Source: an uncultured Selenomonadales bacterium (GTDB taxonomy: Bacteria > Bacillota > Negativicutes > Selenomonadales > Selenomonadaceae). Taken from it: a stretch of DNA of 37,177 bases. The position numbers and the translations under genes are program-made. This document shows positions 17,781 to 26,897 of the stretch, in pieces. Where the stretch lies: positions 1 through 37,177 of the forward strand of contig CALGGP010000143.1 of the NCBI GenBank assembly GCA_937915885.1. Direction: 5' to 3'. Below the pieces are notes generated by a model that was not told the origin of the DNA, searched no databases, and saw only the letters and a list, made by a program, of their open reading frames with translations. The number at the start of each line of letters is the position of its first letter. Position 1 is the stretch's first letter.

Positions 17781-18248
17781 ATGAGGAAAATTTTTTTTGG
17801 GCTGTTGACGGCGTGTTTGATGATCGTCGGCTCGATGCAATGTCAGGCGTCGGAGTACGGCTCGACGGAAGAACAAGCGGAGGCGGTTGAGCTGTTGAAT
17901 GAACTGCGCGAGAGCGTCGGCGTCGACGAGTTATATTGGGATCCCGACTCGTTCATTCAAGCTGCCGCCGAAGTCCGCGCGGAGGAGCTCGAGCAGTATT
18001 TCAGTCATACTCGTCCCGACGGTTCGGATTGCTTTACCGCGTTGCGGGAATTCGACATTGACTATCGGACGTGCGGCGAGAACATTGCCTACGGCACCGC
18101 GCTTGACGCCGACGGCGTGATTGAGATGTGGACGAATTCGCCCGGGCATTACGCCAACATGATTAACGGCGAGTTCGGCGAAGTCGGGCTGGCGTCGTGG
18201 CACGCCGACGACGGCATCGTTTATTGGGTTCAAATGTTCATCGGATAA
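17781..18248 (+). CDS. Secreted CAP/SCP-domain protein
   Basis: A 155-residue exported protein. Residues 1-23 form a signal peptide (RKIF start, hydrophobic core, cleavage near CQA-SEYG). The rest is one bacterial CAP domain (YkwD-like): helix 1 with VELLNELRESVGVDEL, then FSHTRPDGSDCFTAL, GENIAYGT and MWTNSPGHYANMIN, ending EVGLASW...YWVQMFIG. The CAP-cavity residues (H in FSHTRPDG, E in GENIAY, H in SPGHYANM) are present. Bacterial CAP proteins act outside the membrane but their substrates are mostly unknown. The gene sits directly ahead of ileS. Confidence 0.9.
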   Translation: MRKIFFGLLTACLMIVGSMQCQASEYGSTEEQAEAVELLNELRESVGVDELYWDPDSFIQAAAEVRAEELEQYFSHTRPDGSDCFTALREFDIDYRTCGENIAYGTALDADGVIEMWTNSPGHYANMINGEFGEVGLASWHADDGIVYWVQMFIG

Positions 18249-18260
18249 GGAGTGTTGAAT

Positions 18261-21200
18261 TTGTATAAGAAGGTCGATACCAATCTTGACTTCGCCTCGC
18301 GCGAGAAGGAAGTCGAAAACTTTTGGAACGACAACAATATCCAGCAGAAGGCGATCGATCAGCGCGACGGTTGCCCTGACTATACTTTCTACGACGGTCC
18401 GCCGACTGCCAACGGGCAACCGCACATCGGGCACGTCCTGACGCGCGTCATTAAAGACATGTTCCCGCGCTATTGGTCGATGAAGGGACGCAAAGTCCTG
18501 CGCAAAGCCGGCTGGGACACTCACGGCTTGCCCGTCGAATTGGAAGTCGAAAAGGCGATCGGCATCAACGGCAAAGAACAGATCGAGCAGTACGGCATCG
18601 AGCCGTTCATCAAAAAATGCCGCCAATCCGTGTGGAAGTACAAGGGCATGTGGGAGGAGTTCAGCGGCGTCGTCGGCTTCTGGGCGGACATGGACGACCC
18701 GTATATTACCTACACCAACGACTATATTGAATCCGAATGGTGGGCTCTCAAAAAAATTTTCAAGCGCAAACTTTTGTATAAGGGTCATAAAGTCGTGCCG
18801 TACTGCCCGCGTTGCGGGACGCCGCTGTCGTCTCACGAAGTCGCTCAGGGCTATAAGGATGTCAAGGAGCGGAGCGCGATCGCCAAGTTCAAAGTCAAGG
18901 GCGAAGATGCTTACTTCCTCGCCTGGACGACCACGCCTTGGACGCTCCCGTCGAATCTCGGATTGTGCGTCAACGCCGACGTCGATTATGCGCTGATCGA
19001 TGTCGACGGCACAAAATATTATATGGCGGCGGCGCTCGTCGATAAAGTTTTTGAGGGCGTCGACGTAAAAATTCTTTCGACCGTCAAGGGCAAGGAGCTC
19101 GAATACAGAGAATATGAGCCGCTTTATCCGTTTGCGCTCCCGATCGTCGAGAAGAGCGGCAAGAAAGCGTTCTTCATTCAATGCGACGATTACGTGACGA
19201 CCGAGGAAGGCACCGGCATTGTTCACACTGCGCCCGCCTTCGGCGAGGACGATAACCGCGTCTGTCGAAAATATGATATGCCGTTCGTTCAGTTCGTCGA
19301 CGCGAAAGGTCAGATGACGAGCGAAACAAAATGGGCGGGCGTGTTCGTCAAGGACGCCGACCCGTTGATCCTCGACGACCTCAAAAAGTCCGGCAAGCTG
19401 TTGAAGGCTCCGAAATTCGAGCACAGTTATCCGCATTGCTGGCGTTGCGATACGCCGCTGATTTATTACGCGCGCGAGTCGTGGTTCATCAAGATGACTG
19501 CGGTGCGCGACGATCTGTTGGCGAATAACGACAACGTCAATTGGATTCCGCCGACGATCGGCAAGGGGCGCTTCGGAGATTGGCTCGAGCACGTGCAGGA
19601 TTGGGGCATCAGCCGCAATCGATATTGGGGGACGCCGCTCAACATTTGGGAGTGCGATTGCGGACATCAACACGCCGTCGGCTCGATCGATGAGCTGAAG
19701 ACGCTCGGAAAAAATTATGACGAAGTCCGCGCGGAGTTTCAAGCGAATAACGAAGGCGATCCCAATCAAACGCACGGCGAATTGGAATTGCATCGTCCGT
19801 ATGTCGATAAAATTTTGATCGATTGTCCCGAGTGCGGGCATGAAATGCATCGCGTGCCCGAGGTGATCGATTGTTGGTTTGACAGCGGCGCCATGCCGTT
19901 TGCTCAATGGCATTATCCGTTCGAGCACAAAAATATTTTCGAGGAGCGCTTCCCCGCCGACTTTATCAGTGAGGCGGTCGATCAGACGCGCGGTTGGTTC
20001 TATTCGCTGATTGCGATCTCGACGCTGCTGTTCGATCGGTCGCCGTATAAAAATGTGATCGTGCTCGGTCACGTCCAAGACAAAGACGGTCAGAAGATGT
20101 CGAAGTCGAAGGGCAACGCGGTCGATCCCATGGCGGCGCTCCGTCAGCATGGCGCCGACGCCGTTCGTTGGTACTTCTACGAAAACTCCGCGCCGTGGCT
20201 GCCCAACCGTTGGAACGATGACGCCGTGCGCGAAGGGCAACGAAAATTCATGGGCACGCTCTGGAACACGTACGCGTTTTTCGTGCTCTACGCCAACATC
20301 GATCAGTTCGATCCGAAAAATTATCGGCTCGAGCCTCAAAAGTTGGGCGTGATGGATCGGTGGGTGCTGTCGCGATTGAATACGACCGTCAAACTCGTCG
20401 ACGAGCAGCTGTCGAGCTACAAAGTCACCGAGCCCGCTAAAGTTCTGCAGAATTTTGTCGAGGAGCTGTCGAATTGGTACGTCAGACGGAGTCGCAACAG
20501 ATTTTGGGCGAAGGGCATGGAGCAGGATAAAATCAATGCCTACATGACGCTCTACACCGTGCTCGTGATGATCGCCAAAGCCGCCGCGCCGATGGTGCCG
20601 TTCATCACCGAGAGCATCTATAGAAATTTGGTCGCGGGGATCGATCCGACGGCGCCGATCAGCGTCCACCTTTGCGATTATCCTGTCGCCGACGAGTCGA
20701 TGATCGACAGTCAATTGGAAGAAACTATGCAATCTGTTCTCGACATCGTGACGCTCGGGCGCGCGGCGCGCAATGAGACCAACATTAAAAACCGTCAGCC
20801 GATCGGCGAGATGTATGTAAAGGCGCCGACGGCATTGACCGAGTACTACGTCGAGATCATTGAAGACGAGCTCAACGTCAAACGCGTCGAGTTCCGCGCG
20901 GAGATGGACGACTTCATTCGATACGAGATCAAGCCCAACTTCAGAGTGCTCGGTAAGAAAGCCGGTAAACTCATGAAGGAAGTCAAGCCCGCGCTCGAAA
21001 AAATTGACGCGGCGTCCGCAAAGGCGTCGCTCGATCGCAACGGCGAATTTAAACTGCAACTGTCGACGGCGGAGTTGTCATTGACGGCGGAGGACGTAGA
21101 TATCACGATGACGCAAGCCGAAGGATTTAATTGCCAACGCTCGGGCGAAGTGACGATCGCGCTGTCGACGACGTTGACGCCGGAGCTGATTGAAGAAGGA

Positions 21201-21437
21201 TTCGTGCGGGAGATCATCAGCAAGGTGCAGACGATGAGGCGCGACAATAATTTTGAGGTGACCGATCGGATCAAGATTTACGTTGACGGCAACGAAAAAA
21301 TTGCGGGGATCATGCGTCGGAACGATGCGGAGATTAATCGGGTGACGTTGAGCGACGCAATCATCGAGAACGCCGTCGTCGGCATGCGCACGTGGAATAT
21401 CAACGGTGAAGAAGTATTGCTGGCGGCGGTTCGATAA
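18261..21437 (+). CDS. ileS: Isoleucyl-tRNA synthetase, long type-2-like form
   Basis: Charges tRNA-Ile in the cytoplasm; 1058 residues. HIGH is exact at 55-58 (NGQPHIGHVLTRV) and KMSKS at 612-616 (KDGQKMSKSKGN). An editing domain with LAWTTTPWTLPSNL is present, and DAVRWYFYENSAPWLPNRW matches the long clade found in Clostridia and eukaryotes. The C-terminus lacks the zinc-binding tail of the short bacterial type, which points to the type-2 clade, usually insensitive to mupirocin. TTG 18,261 (MYKKVDTNLDF) is chosen because AAGGAG (18,247-18,252) is 8 bases upstream and family members begin MYKKV; GTG 18,252 is too close. It follows the CAP gene by 12 bp. A hairpin-rich GGCGCC array follows the stop. 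Confidence 0.96.
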   Translation: MYKKVDTNLDFASREKEVENFWNDNNIQQKAIDQRDGCPDYTFYDGPPTANGQPHIGHVLTRVIKDMFPRYWSMKGRKVLRKAGWDTHGLPVELEVEKAIGINGKEQIEQYGIEPFIKKCRQSVWKYKGMWEEFSGVVGFWADMDDPYITYTNDYIESEWWALKKIFKRKLLYKGHKVVPYCPRCGTPLSSHEVAQGYKDVKERSAIAKFKVKGEDAYFLAWTTTPWTLPSNLGLCVNADVDYALIDVDGTKYYMAAALVDKVFEGVDVKILSTVKGKELEYREYEPLYPFALPIVEKSGKKAFFIQCDDYVTTEEGTGIVHTAPAFGEDDNRVCRKYDMPFVQFVDAKGQMTSETKWAGVFVKDADPLILDDLKKSGKLLKAPKFEHSYPHCWRCDTPLIYYARESWFIKMTAVRDDLLANNDNVNWIPPTIGKGRFGDWLEHVQDWGISRNRYWGTPLNIWECDCGHQHAVGSIDELKTLGKNYDEVRAEFQANNEGDPNQTHGELELHRPYVDKILIDCPECGHEMHRVPEVIDCWFDSGAMPFAQWHYPFEHKNIFEERFPADFISEAVDQTRGWFYSLIAISTLLFDRSPYKNVIVLGHVQDKDGQKMSKSKGNAVDPMAALRQHGADAVRWYFYENSAPWLPNRWNDDAVREGQRKFMGTLWNTYAFFVLYANIDQFDPKNYRLEPQKLGVMDRWVLSRLNTTVKLVDEQLSSYKVTEPAKVLQNFVEELSNWYVRRSRNRFWAKGMEQDKINAYMTLYTVLVMIAKAAAPMVPFITESIYRNLVAGIDPTAPISVHLCDYPVADESMIDSQLEETMQSVLDIVTLGRAARNETNIKNRQPIGEMYVKAPTALTEYYVEIIEDELNVKRVEFRAEMDDFIRYEIKPNFRVLGKKAGKLMKEVKPALEKIDAASAKASLDRNGEFKLQLSTAELSLTAEDVDITMTQAEGFNCQRSGEVTIALSTTLTPELIEEGFVREIISKVQTMRRDNNFEVTDRIKIYVDGNEKIAGIMRRNDAEINRVTLSDAIIENAVVGMRTWNINGEEVLLAAVR

Positions 21438-21444
21438 AATTTAT

Positions 21445-21575
21445 GAGGGCGCCGTCAACGCTCCCACCCCCCAATGACGGCGCCCAACTGAGGTTAGCAT
21501 GCCCACCCCGCGTTGCCGGCGCCTCTTCGCCCCGCGCGATCGGAGGCGCCCGCCCGTTGCAGTCGACTGCGCCCC
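21445..21575. repeat. GGCGCC-punctuated intergenic repeat array downstream of ileS
   Basis: GGCGCC occurs at 21,448, 21,479, 21,518 and 21,545, giving intervals of 31, 39 and 27 bp. The first pair forms a hairpin with perfect 11-bp arms (GGGCGCCGTCA/TGACGGCGCCC) around ACGCTCCCACCCCCCAA, ten bases after the ileS stop. The 30/31 and 39/39 intervals and the CTCCCACCC core recur after leuS, in the same orientation relative to the upstream gene. No T-run follows the hairpin. Confidence 0.6.
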
Positions 21576-21597
21576 GCAATTCCTAATTCCTAATTGC
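21576..21597. promoter_or_regulatory. Short inverted repeat with AATTCCT heptamers
   Basis: GCAATT (21,576-21,581) and AATTGC (21,592-21,597) form an inverted repeat around two tandem copies of the heptamer AATTCCT. It lies about 40 bases before the GrpE-like gene. It could be an operator or part of the adjacent repeat array. No convincing -35/-10 pair is seen, so the downstream genes may be read through from ileS. Confidence 0.25.
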
Positions 21598-21638
21598 TTT
21601 TCGGGTGGGCGGGATAAAAAATGAAAGGAAGTGATCCC

Positions 21639-22691
21639 ATGGCAGAGTTCAGAGATCGCGATAAGCGCTTCGTCGACATGCCCGATCTCTATCAGTCGCT
21701 CAGCGGCAATCAGCCCATCGAAAAAATTAACGCCGCCTGCTATCTCGTACTTCATACCGTTTATCTCAACAATGTAAATTACAAGCAAGAGATCAGAGAC
21801 GCTTGGCGCGCAAAACTCGGTACGCCGTTGCCCGAAGACGCCTTCCGCTACATCCGAACGGTCTTTCGAGTCTTCACCGATCGAGTGATCATCAACGCCT
21901 TCAAACACGACGAGATCATTCGGCACAACACCAATCTCCGATTTCTGATGATCAGTCTGGAGTTGGATTTGTATTTGATCGATTGCGCGGAGTCTCAAAA
22001 AAAATTTACGCGAGAACAATTCCGTCAAGCGATGGATCAAAAATACTTCGGCGCGTTCAATCGGACGGTTGAAAAGATCGAGCAGGTGTCGATCCCGTTC
22101 ATCGAAGACTTCAAAGCCCTCGGACAATCGCTCCGTCCGTATAAAAATCCGATCAAAAATATTTTCGAGCGACTTCTCAAAACCAACGAACAGGCAATAA
22201 GTCATGAGGTCGAGCGGGCGAAGGCGGAGAGTGAATCGGATTTGATGTCGAAGCCCGAGAATGAGCAGACGCTTGAAAAAATTCGTCGGCTCGAGACCGA
22301 TATCGCCGAGTTCCAACGCCGGTACGATGAGCAGGTTGAATATGCGCAGACGCAATACGAGCGCGGCATTCGAGACGTATTCAAGCTGTTGAACGACGAG
22401 CAGTACAGTCGGATCATCGATTATTTTTACGCGTTGACGCGCGACGAAAAAACCGAGCCCAATCTTCGCGGCTACCTTGAAAATTTTTTCATCGCCCTCG
22501 AGGAATCGGATATCACTCCGATCTTCGGCGACGACAAAATTCCCAACGTTCCGCTCGAGCAGCTGATTCAAACTTGCAATCTGACGTTCGACAAGAAAAA
22601 TTTCAATCCGTCGGCAATCGCAATCCAATCCCCGGGCTGGCGTTTTCGCAATGTGGTTTTGGATAAGCCGACGCTTGTCTTAAAGAAATAA
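21639..22691 (+). CDS. GrpE-like putative Hsp70 nucleotide-exchange partner
   Basis: A 350-residue, mostly helical protein beside an Hsp70 gene. About 205-265 is a coiled coil (EQTLEKIRRLETDIAEFQRRY...). The C-terminal 76 residues parallel GrpE: a LENFFIALEESDITPI helix (GrpE has ...FGVEPI) and, ~40 residues later, AIQSPGWRFRNVVLDKPTLVL, which mirrors the last beta hairpin of GrpE (GY...VIRPAMVVV). Residues G333-W334 sit at that turn. GrpE releases ADP from Hsp70; the N-terminal ~200 residues are additional and unknown. ATG 21,639 is chosen for its AAAGGAAGTGA site, over an in-frame ATG at 21,621. The GrpE reading is by eye and needs structure comparison. Confidence 0.6.
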   Translation: MAEFRDRDKRFVDMPDLYQSLSGNQPIEKINAACYLVLHTVYLNNVNYKQEIRDAWRAKLGTPLPEDAFRYIRTVFRVFTDRVIINAFKHDEIIRHNTNLRFLMISLELDLYLIDCAESQKKFTREQFRQAMDQKYFGAFNRTVEKIEQVSIPFIEDFKALGQSLRPYKNPIKNIFERLLKTNEQAISHEVERAKAESESDLMSKPENEQTLEKIRRLETDIAEFQRRYDEQVEYAQTQYERGIRDVFKLLNDEQYSRIIDYFYALTRDEKTEPNLRGYLENFFIALEESDITPIFGDDKIPNVPLEQLIQTCNLTFDKKNFNPSAIAIQSPGWRFRNVVLDKPTLVLKK

Positions 22692-22701
22692 TTTCGTTTC
22701 A

Positions 22702-22740
22702 AAAGCTGTATTGATTTCGATCCGTGCAGCTTTAATTTTT
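22702..22740 (+). promoter_or_regulatory. Hairpin followed by T-run before the Hsp70 gene
   Basis: AAAGCTG (22,702-22,708) pairs with CAGCTTT (22,727-22,733) across an 18-base loop, and AATTTTT follows. It could be a weak terminator, attenuator or mRNA processing site that lowers or sets Hsp70 expression relative to the GrpE-like gene. The large loop makes it a poor canonical terminator. Confidence 0.35.
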
Positions 22741-22778
22741 CCTCTCCAAAAAATTTTTTGAAGGGAGCGATCAATAAA

Positions 22779-24485
22779 ATGTATTTGGGAATCGATTTGG
22801 GCACAACAAATTCGGTGGTCGCGCGCTCATTCTCCGACATCAACAACAATTTGATCACCGACGTCATTCGTATCGGTCAGCTCGATGCAAACGACAACTG
22901 GGAGACCGATGAAAAATTGCCGTCGATGGTGTACTTCACGCCCGAGGGCAAAACGGTCGGAGAAAAGGCGAAGGCGCTGCGCGATGAGGAGCGCAAATAC
23001 GTCGTCACCAACGCGAAACGTTTTATGGGGACCGACAAAACTTGGACGATGTACGGGACGGAATATAAGGCGCGCGATATCGGAGCGATCGTTCTTCAAC
23101 ACTGTCGAAAGGAACTCGATCGGCGCGGCAATATGCAATACGATACGGTTGTGATCACGGTGCCGGCGTCGTTCACCGTCTCGCAGACCGAAGACACAAT
23201 CGCCGCCGCAATCCTCGCCGGCTTCGATCGCAACAAAGTGATCGTCAAGCATGAGCCGACCGCTGCGCTGTTGTCTTACATCGACGAGCAATCGAAACGT
23301 CGAGCGGACGAACGCGACGTGGATTTTTCGACGAAGAAACGCGTGCTGGTGTTCGATCTCGGCGGCGGCACTTGCGACACGACGATTATCGACGTGCTGA
23401 TCAAAAATAATAAAGTCAAGTTTACGGAGCTGGGCATCGGTCGATATAAGGAGCTCGGAGGCATCGACTTTGACAGATGTTTTGCCGATAAACTTCTCGA
23501 AGAATTTTTTGCTACGAATGAGATTCGCGCCGGTGAGTTGGACGAACTCGATAAGGCGGAGATGTATCGCCGTTTGAAACTCGGCGCGGAAAAAATCAAG
23601 GAAAATCTCAGCGCCAAGATTAAGAACGAGCGCATGAACGATCCCGATTGCGACATCGAAAATATTTCCGTCAAGTACAACATCCCGCGCTTTTATAAAG
23701 ACAAGCCGTATCGTTTGACGATCAGCAAGCGCGCCTATGACGAATACACGCGCGAACTTTACATCGACCAAAAAAATCGCTCGCGTCGGATTGACGATGC
23801 CGAGCGCAATCAAAACATCATCAGCATCATTCGAGAGACGCTCGAGGCGTATAACATCGACAAGGATTCGATCGATCTCGTGTTTATGACGGGAGGCATG
23901 ACGAAATTTCCGACCGTGCGCGAAAAAGTCAGTGAGTATGTCGGTAAGCCGCTCATCGAGCCGGAGGATCCGATGAACGCCGTCGCGCGCGGTGCCTCCG
24001 TATATCAATTTTATAAACCGACCGTGCTCGAGCTCGAAGCGAAGGAGGATCCGTCCGCGCTCGAACCGTCAGAAAGCGAACACGAATTCGGAGATCAGAT
24101 GATGCTTGCCGAATCGATCATGCTAAACGTCAGTGAAGGGCTGCCGCGTGTGATCATTCCGCGCGGAACGAAAGTTCCTTACGAGGGCTCATTGCGCGGA
24201 ATGTTTAAGACCGCGTCGCCCTCGGGCGTCAATCTCGACATTTACGCGGGCAATGACGAGTTCGATTCAAAGATGCGCATCGAAAAAACTTTGTCGCAGG
24301 ACTTTGATTCGCCCGTCAATCCCGGCACGCCCTTTGATATCGAGTATTCGATCGACAAAAACAAAGCGATCACGTTGAAAATCATGATCGACGACGGCAT
24401 TCACGATTCGCAGGAATTTGTGATCTCCGTCTACGGCGACGAAAATGTTGCCGAGCAAAATTACGAAGTCACCACGGAATTTTGA
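22779..24485 (+). CDS. Divergent Hsp70 (DnaK-family) protein
   Basis: A 568-residue Hsp70. The ATPase signatures are clear: phosphate-1 GIDLGTTNS from residue 4, phosphate-2 FDLGGGTCDTT from ~192, connect-2 region KELGGIDFD and adenosine motif FMTGGMTKFP near 370. The substrate-binding part is shorter than in DnaK (usually ~610-640 residues): the beta-sandwich is present in reduced form and the helical lid with a DnaK-type tail is missing. It uses ATG 22,779 with AAGGGAG upstream. The stop is 14 bp before the next start. Not the housekeeping dnaK: no dnaJ neighbour and an unusual lid. A specialised chaperone acting with the flanking GrpE-like and helical-repeat proteins is inferred. Confidence 0.88.
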   Translation: MYLGIDLGTTNSVVARSFSDINNNLITDVIRIGQLDANDNWETDEKLPSMVYFTPEGKTVGEKAKALRDEERKYVVTNAKRFMGTDKTWTMYGTEYKARDIGAIVLQHCRKELDRRGNMQYDTVVITVPASFTVSQTEDTIAAAILAGFDRNKVIVKHEPTAALLSYIDEQSKRRADERDVDFSTKKRVLVFDLGGGTCDTTIIDVLIKNNKVKFTELGIGRYKELGGIDFDRCFADKLLEEFFATNEIRAGELDELDKAEMYRRLKLGAEKIKENLSAKIKNERMNDPDCDIENISVKYNIPRFYKDKPYRLTISKRAYDEYTRELYIDQKNRSRRIDDAERNQNIISIIRETLEAYNIDKDSIDLVFMTGGMTKFPTVREKVSEYVGKPLIEPEDPMNAVARGASVYQFYKPTVLELEAKEDPSALEPSESEHEFGDQMMLAESIMLNVSEGLPRVIIPRGTKVPYEGSLRGMFKTASPSGVNLDIYAGNDEFDSKMRIEKTLSQDFDSPVNPGTPFDIEYSIDKNKAITLKIMIDDGIHDSQEFVISVYGDENVAEQNYEVTTEF

Positions 24486-24499
24486 GAGGAGGAGCCGAC

Positions 24500-26110
24500 T
24501 TGGAAGATATTTACAATCCGTTTAGCCGTTTGCTGGAATTGGAAATTGAGACCGAAAAGCCGATCGATACTTACGAGCACGAAAACGAAGACTCGGCGCG
24601 CAATCGCATGTTCATTTGGCAGTTCACGCCGGACGACATAAAAAATTTCGTCGGGATTTTCGAGACGTATAACACTCGTCCGGATACCGACGTTGCGCGC
24701 GAAGCGTTGAGCACAGCGCTCCACAAACGGTGCATGCAAATGCTCAACGCGCGTTGCCTTCCAATCGAGTGCATGCTCTATGCATCAAAAGTTTCCAACG
24801 CTCGAATGAACGAAAATCTCATCAACGTTCTCGCCGTCCGCATCAAAGACATCTATAGGAGTCCCGGGCGCGGCGATATCACCGTCGAGGCGCTCGAGCA
24901 CATCATCAACAATTGGATTTGGGTGCCGCAAGTTCGGGCGGCGATCGTTGCCGTCGGTTTGATCCGTGATCGCGATGAACTTTTCGATTGCATCATGCCG
25001 CTCGTCAACGGCGAAGCGCTCAAGCAAAGTATTTTCTCCGCGCTGATGCAAAAAAAAAATAAAGCCAATCTCGATCGGGCGCTGGGCATCATCAGCACTC
25101 TCGAGGCGACTAACGACATCGATCGAAACATCAGCGCGATGTTTCAGGCGGAGTGCAACGGTTTCACGACGCTCGGTATCGATTATTTGAAGACGCGGCT
25201 CAACGATTATCTCCACGACTCGACGGTTTATCTCAACAATCTCGGCAGAAGTACTCTTCGCAATGTCGCCAACATTTGGAACGTCACGCCCGCCGGTCGA
25301 GAGATCGACGAGCTTGCGCGCCGCTCCCGTGACGACGATCAAGCCTATCATGAGTTCCTCGACATGTGTCGTGAGCGCAATGATGAGGAGGTCACATTCC
25401 GTTGTCGCTTTTCGCGTCGAGACATCATCGACGATTTTCTGATCCAGCTCATTCAATCGGACGATGCCTCCGTTCAGTCGAAGGCAAATTCGTTTATCGC
25501 CATCGCTCAGTTGAGTTGCAGCAGGCGTCCCAACGCCCGACGCGTCGACAGTGCAAAGGATTTGCTCCGTCGCTATAAAAATCAGCGCGATCATGAATTT
25601 GCCTGTTTGACTTCGTTGATGCTCCTCTGCGATCGGGATGCCATTCAAGAATTTGTTTCGCTCATGCGCCAAAAGACGCCGCGCGAGCTCCACAATCTCT
25701 ATTCGCTGCTCAACACCGCGTCGCTGATGAGATCGCGAGACGCCGTACCGCTGATCAGCGCCGCTGTATCACGCGAGCTTGCCGACATCTTTGACAACGG
25801 CTGGTCTTATGAGATGTACAACTTCGCGTCCAATCTTCGCGAATTCAGACGCCGCAACGTCGATCAACTGATCTCGATTGATTGCCTCCGTCTGATTAAA
25901 AGCATTCTGCTCAAATACGCCGCCGACACTTCGCTCCTCGACGCCGACGCGGTGAACGCTCTCATCGACGTGGCGGTTATGTTCCGGCTCGATGGCGTGA
26001 CGGATGTGCTCTTCAAACTTTACGATCAACACTCGAATGCAGATGTCCGTGCGCACGCTCGAAAAAAATTGATCGGGTTGGGCATCGAAGACCCCGCCAT
26101 CAATCATTGA
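24500..26110 (+). CDS. Alpha-helical repeat (HEAT/ARM-like) protein of the Hsp70 operon
   Basis: A 536-residue soluble protein made almost wholly of helical pairs, without catalytic motifs. Segments such as VRAAIVAVGLIRDRDELFDC, VQSKANSFIAIAQLS and VRAHARKKLIGLGI read like degenerate HEAT repeats, which usually bind proteins or nucleic acids. TTG 24,500 is chosen as start because AGGAGGAG lies 5 bases upstream; the frame is open to 24,482. It begins 14 bp after the Hsp70 stop, so the two are almost certainly translated together. A substrate adaptor or client-binding subunit for the Hsp70 is a fair inference, not shown. Family name not recognised. Confidence 0.75.
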   Translation: MEDIYNPFSRLLELEIETEKPIDTYEHENEDSARNRMFIWQFTPDDIKNFVGIFETYNTRPDTDVAREALSTALHKRCMQMLNARCLPIECMLYASKVSNARMNENLINVLAVRIKDIYRSPGRGDITVEALEHIINNWIWVPQVRAAIVAVGLIRDRDELFDCIMPLVNGEALKQSIFSALMQKKNKANLDRALGIISTLEATNDIDRNISAMFQAECNGFTTLGIDYLKTRLNDYLHDSTVYLNNLGRSTLRNVANIWNVTPAGREIDELARRSRDDDQAYHEFLDMCRERNDEEVTFRCRFSRRDIIDDFLIQLIQSDDASVQSKANSFIAIAQLSCSRRPNARRVDSAKDLLRRYKNQRDHEFACLTSLMLLCDRDAIQEFVSLMRQKTPRELHNLYSLLNTASLMRSRDAVPLISAAVSRELADIFDNGWSYEMYNFASNLREFRRRNVDQLISIDCLRLIKSILLKYAADTSLLDADAVNALIDVAVMFRLDGVTDVLFKLYDQHSNADVRAHARKKLIGLGIEDPAINH

Positions 26111-26153
26111 GTCACGATTCTTGGTGAGGATGGGTGGGCAGGAGAATAAAATT

Positions 26154-26897
26154 ATGACTAAAAATCCTGTAGAGGAGATCGATAACTCCGACGGGCTCGT
26201 CGATCTCCTTCTTTTTGATCACAACTCCGAAGACAATATCATCTGGGCGACCGATAATAAATCAATCCAAAAAAATCCCATCGAGCCCCGCGATATCTAT
26301 AAAATCGAGCCGCGATTCATGAAGTCGAAGGAACGCCGCGCCCGTCGGACTAAGGATCGCGCCGAAGTTTTTACGCCGCCCGATGTCTGCAAACTTCAAA
26401 ACGATCTGATCGTCCGACCGTGGCTCGATAAGCCCCTCGATCAATTCATCGACGCTACTTTTCTCGAGATCACTTGCGGCGAAGCCCCTTACATCGTCAG
26501 TCGCTACAACGTCGTCGACGGCACCCCGATCGCCATCGACAACCGCGTCGGTCTGCTCGACCGCAAACTTCAATCGATCAATCAATCCGTCGACAATCAA
26601 AAACTTTGGCTCGAGCTCGCACGCCGCGCCTTTCAATCCGTCTACGGCTACGAGTTCCAAGGCGATAATTTATTCATCGCCCGATGCAATTTATTTTTGA
26701 CCGCCCAAGAATTTTATCGTCAAAAGTTCCGCGCGGAGCTGCCGTATGATTTTTTGAATGATCTCGTCGACATCATCACTTGGAATTTTTTTCAATACGA
26801 CGGGCTCAATCGGTGCCGACCGTTCGACGAGTACGGCGGCGTGTTCGGATCGTGTAAGATTATGGATTGGAAGGCAGGCGCGCCCGATGAATTTTAA
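26154..26897 (+). CDS. Small N6-methyltransferase-like restriction subunit (subunit M type)
   Basis: A 247-residue protein like those annotated as restriction endonuclease subunit M. VFTPPDVCKLQNDLI is the usual lead-in of N6-adenine methylases, and FLEITCGEAPYIVSRYNVV stands where the AdoMet motif I would be, followed by RVGLLDRKLQSI and GYEFQGDNLFIARCNLF. No NPPY catalytic motif is present, so it may be a specificity or scaffold partner of the next protein, which has NPPY. ATG 26,154 has CAGGAG upstream. Its end overlaps the next gene by 11 bases, an arrangement expected of partner subunits. It follows the helical-repeat gene by 43 bp. Confidence 0.75.
   Translation: MTKNPVEEIDNSDGLVDLLLFDHNSEDNIIWATDNKSIQKNPIEPRDIYKIEPRFMKSKERRARRTKDRAEVFTPPDVCKLQNDLIVRPWLDKPLDQFIDATFLEITCGEAPYIVSRYNVVDGTPIAIDNRVGLLDRKLQSINQSVDNQKLWLELARRAFQSVYGYEFQGDNLFIARCNLFLTAQEFYRQKFRAELPYDFLNDLVDIITWNFFQYDGLNRCRPFDEYGGVFGSCKIMDWKAGAPDEF

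Noticed and set aside
17931..21059. 1042-codon open frame on the minus strand opposite ileS
   Set aside because: It mirrors a highly conserved synthetase, has no ribosome site or recognisable domain, and its Arg/Asp/Phe-heavy content is what the complement of this codon usage gives. Several other long antisense frames (for example 2574-4514 and 13,459-15,105 on plus) are rejected likewise.
21598..21630. Promoter TTGCTT/TAAAAA before the GrpE-like gene
   Set aside because: Spacing is only 15 bases and the start of transcription would fall on the ribosome site.
26121..26153. Longer start for the M-subunit-like gene
   Set aside because: The upstream TTG has no ribosome site, whereas CAGGAG is well placed for ATG 26,154.
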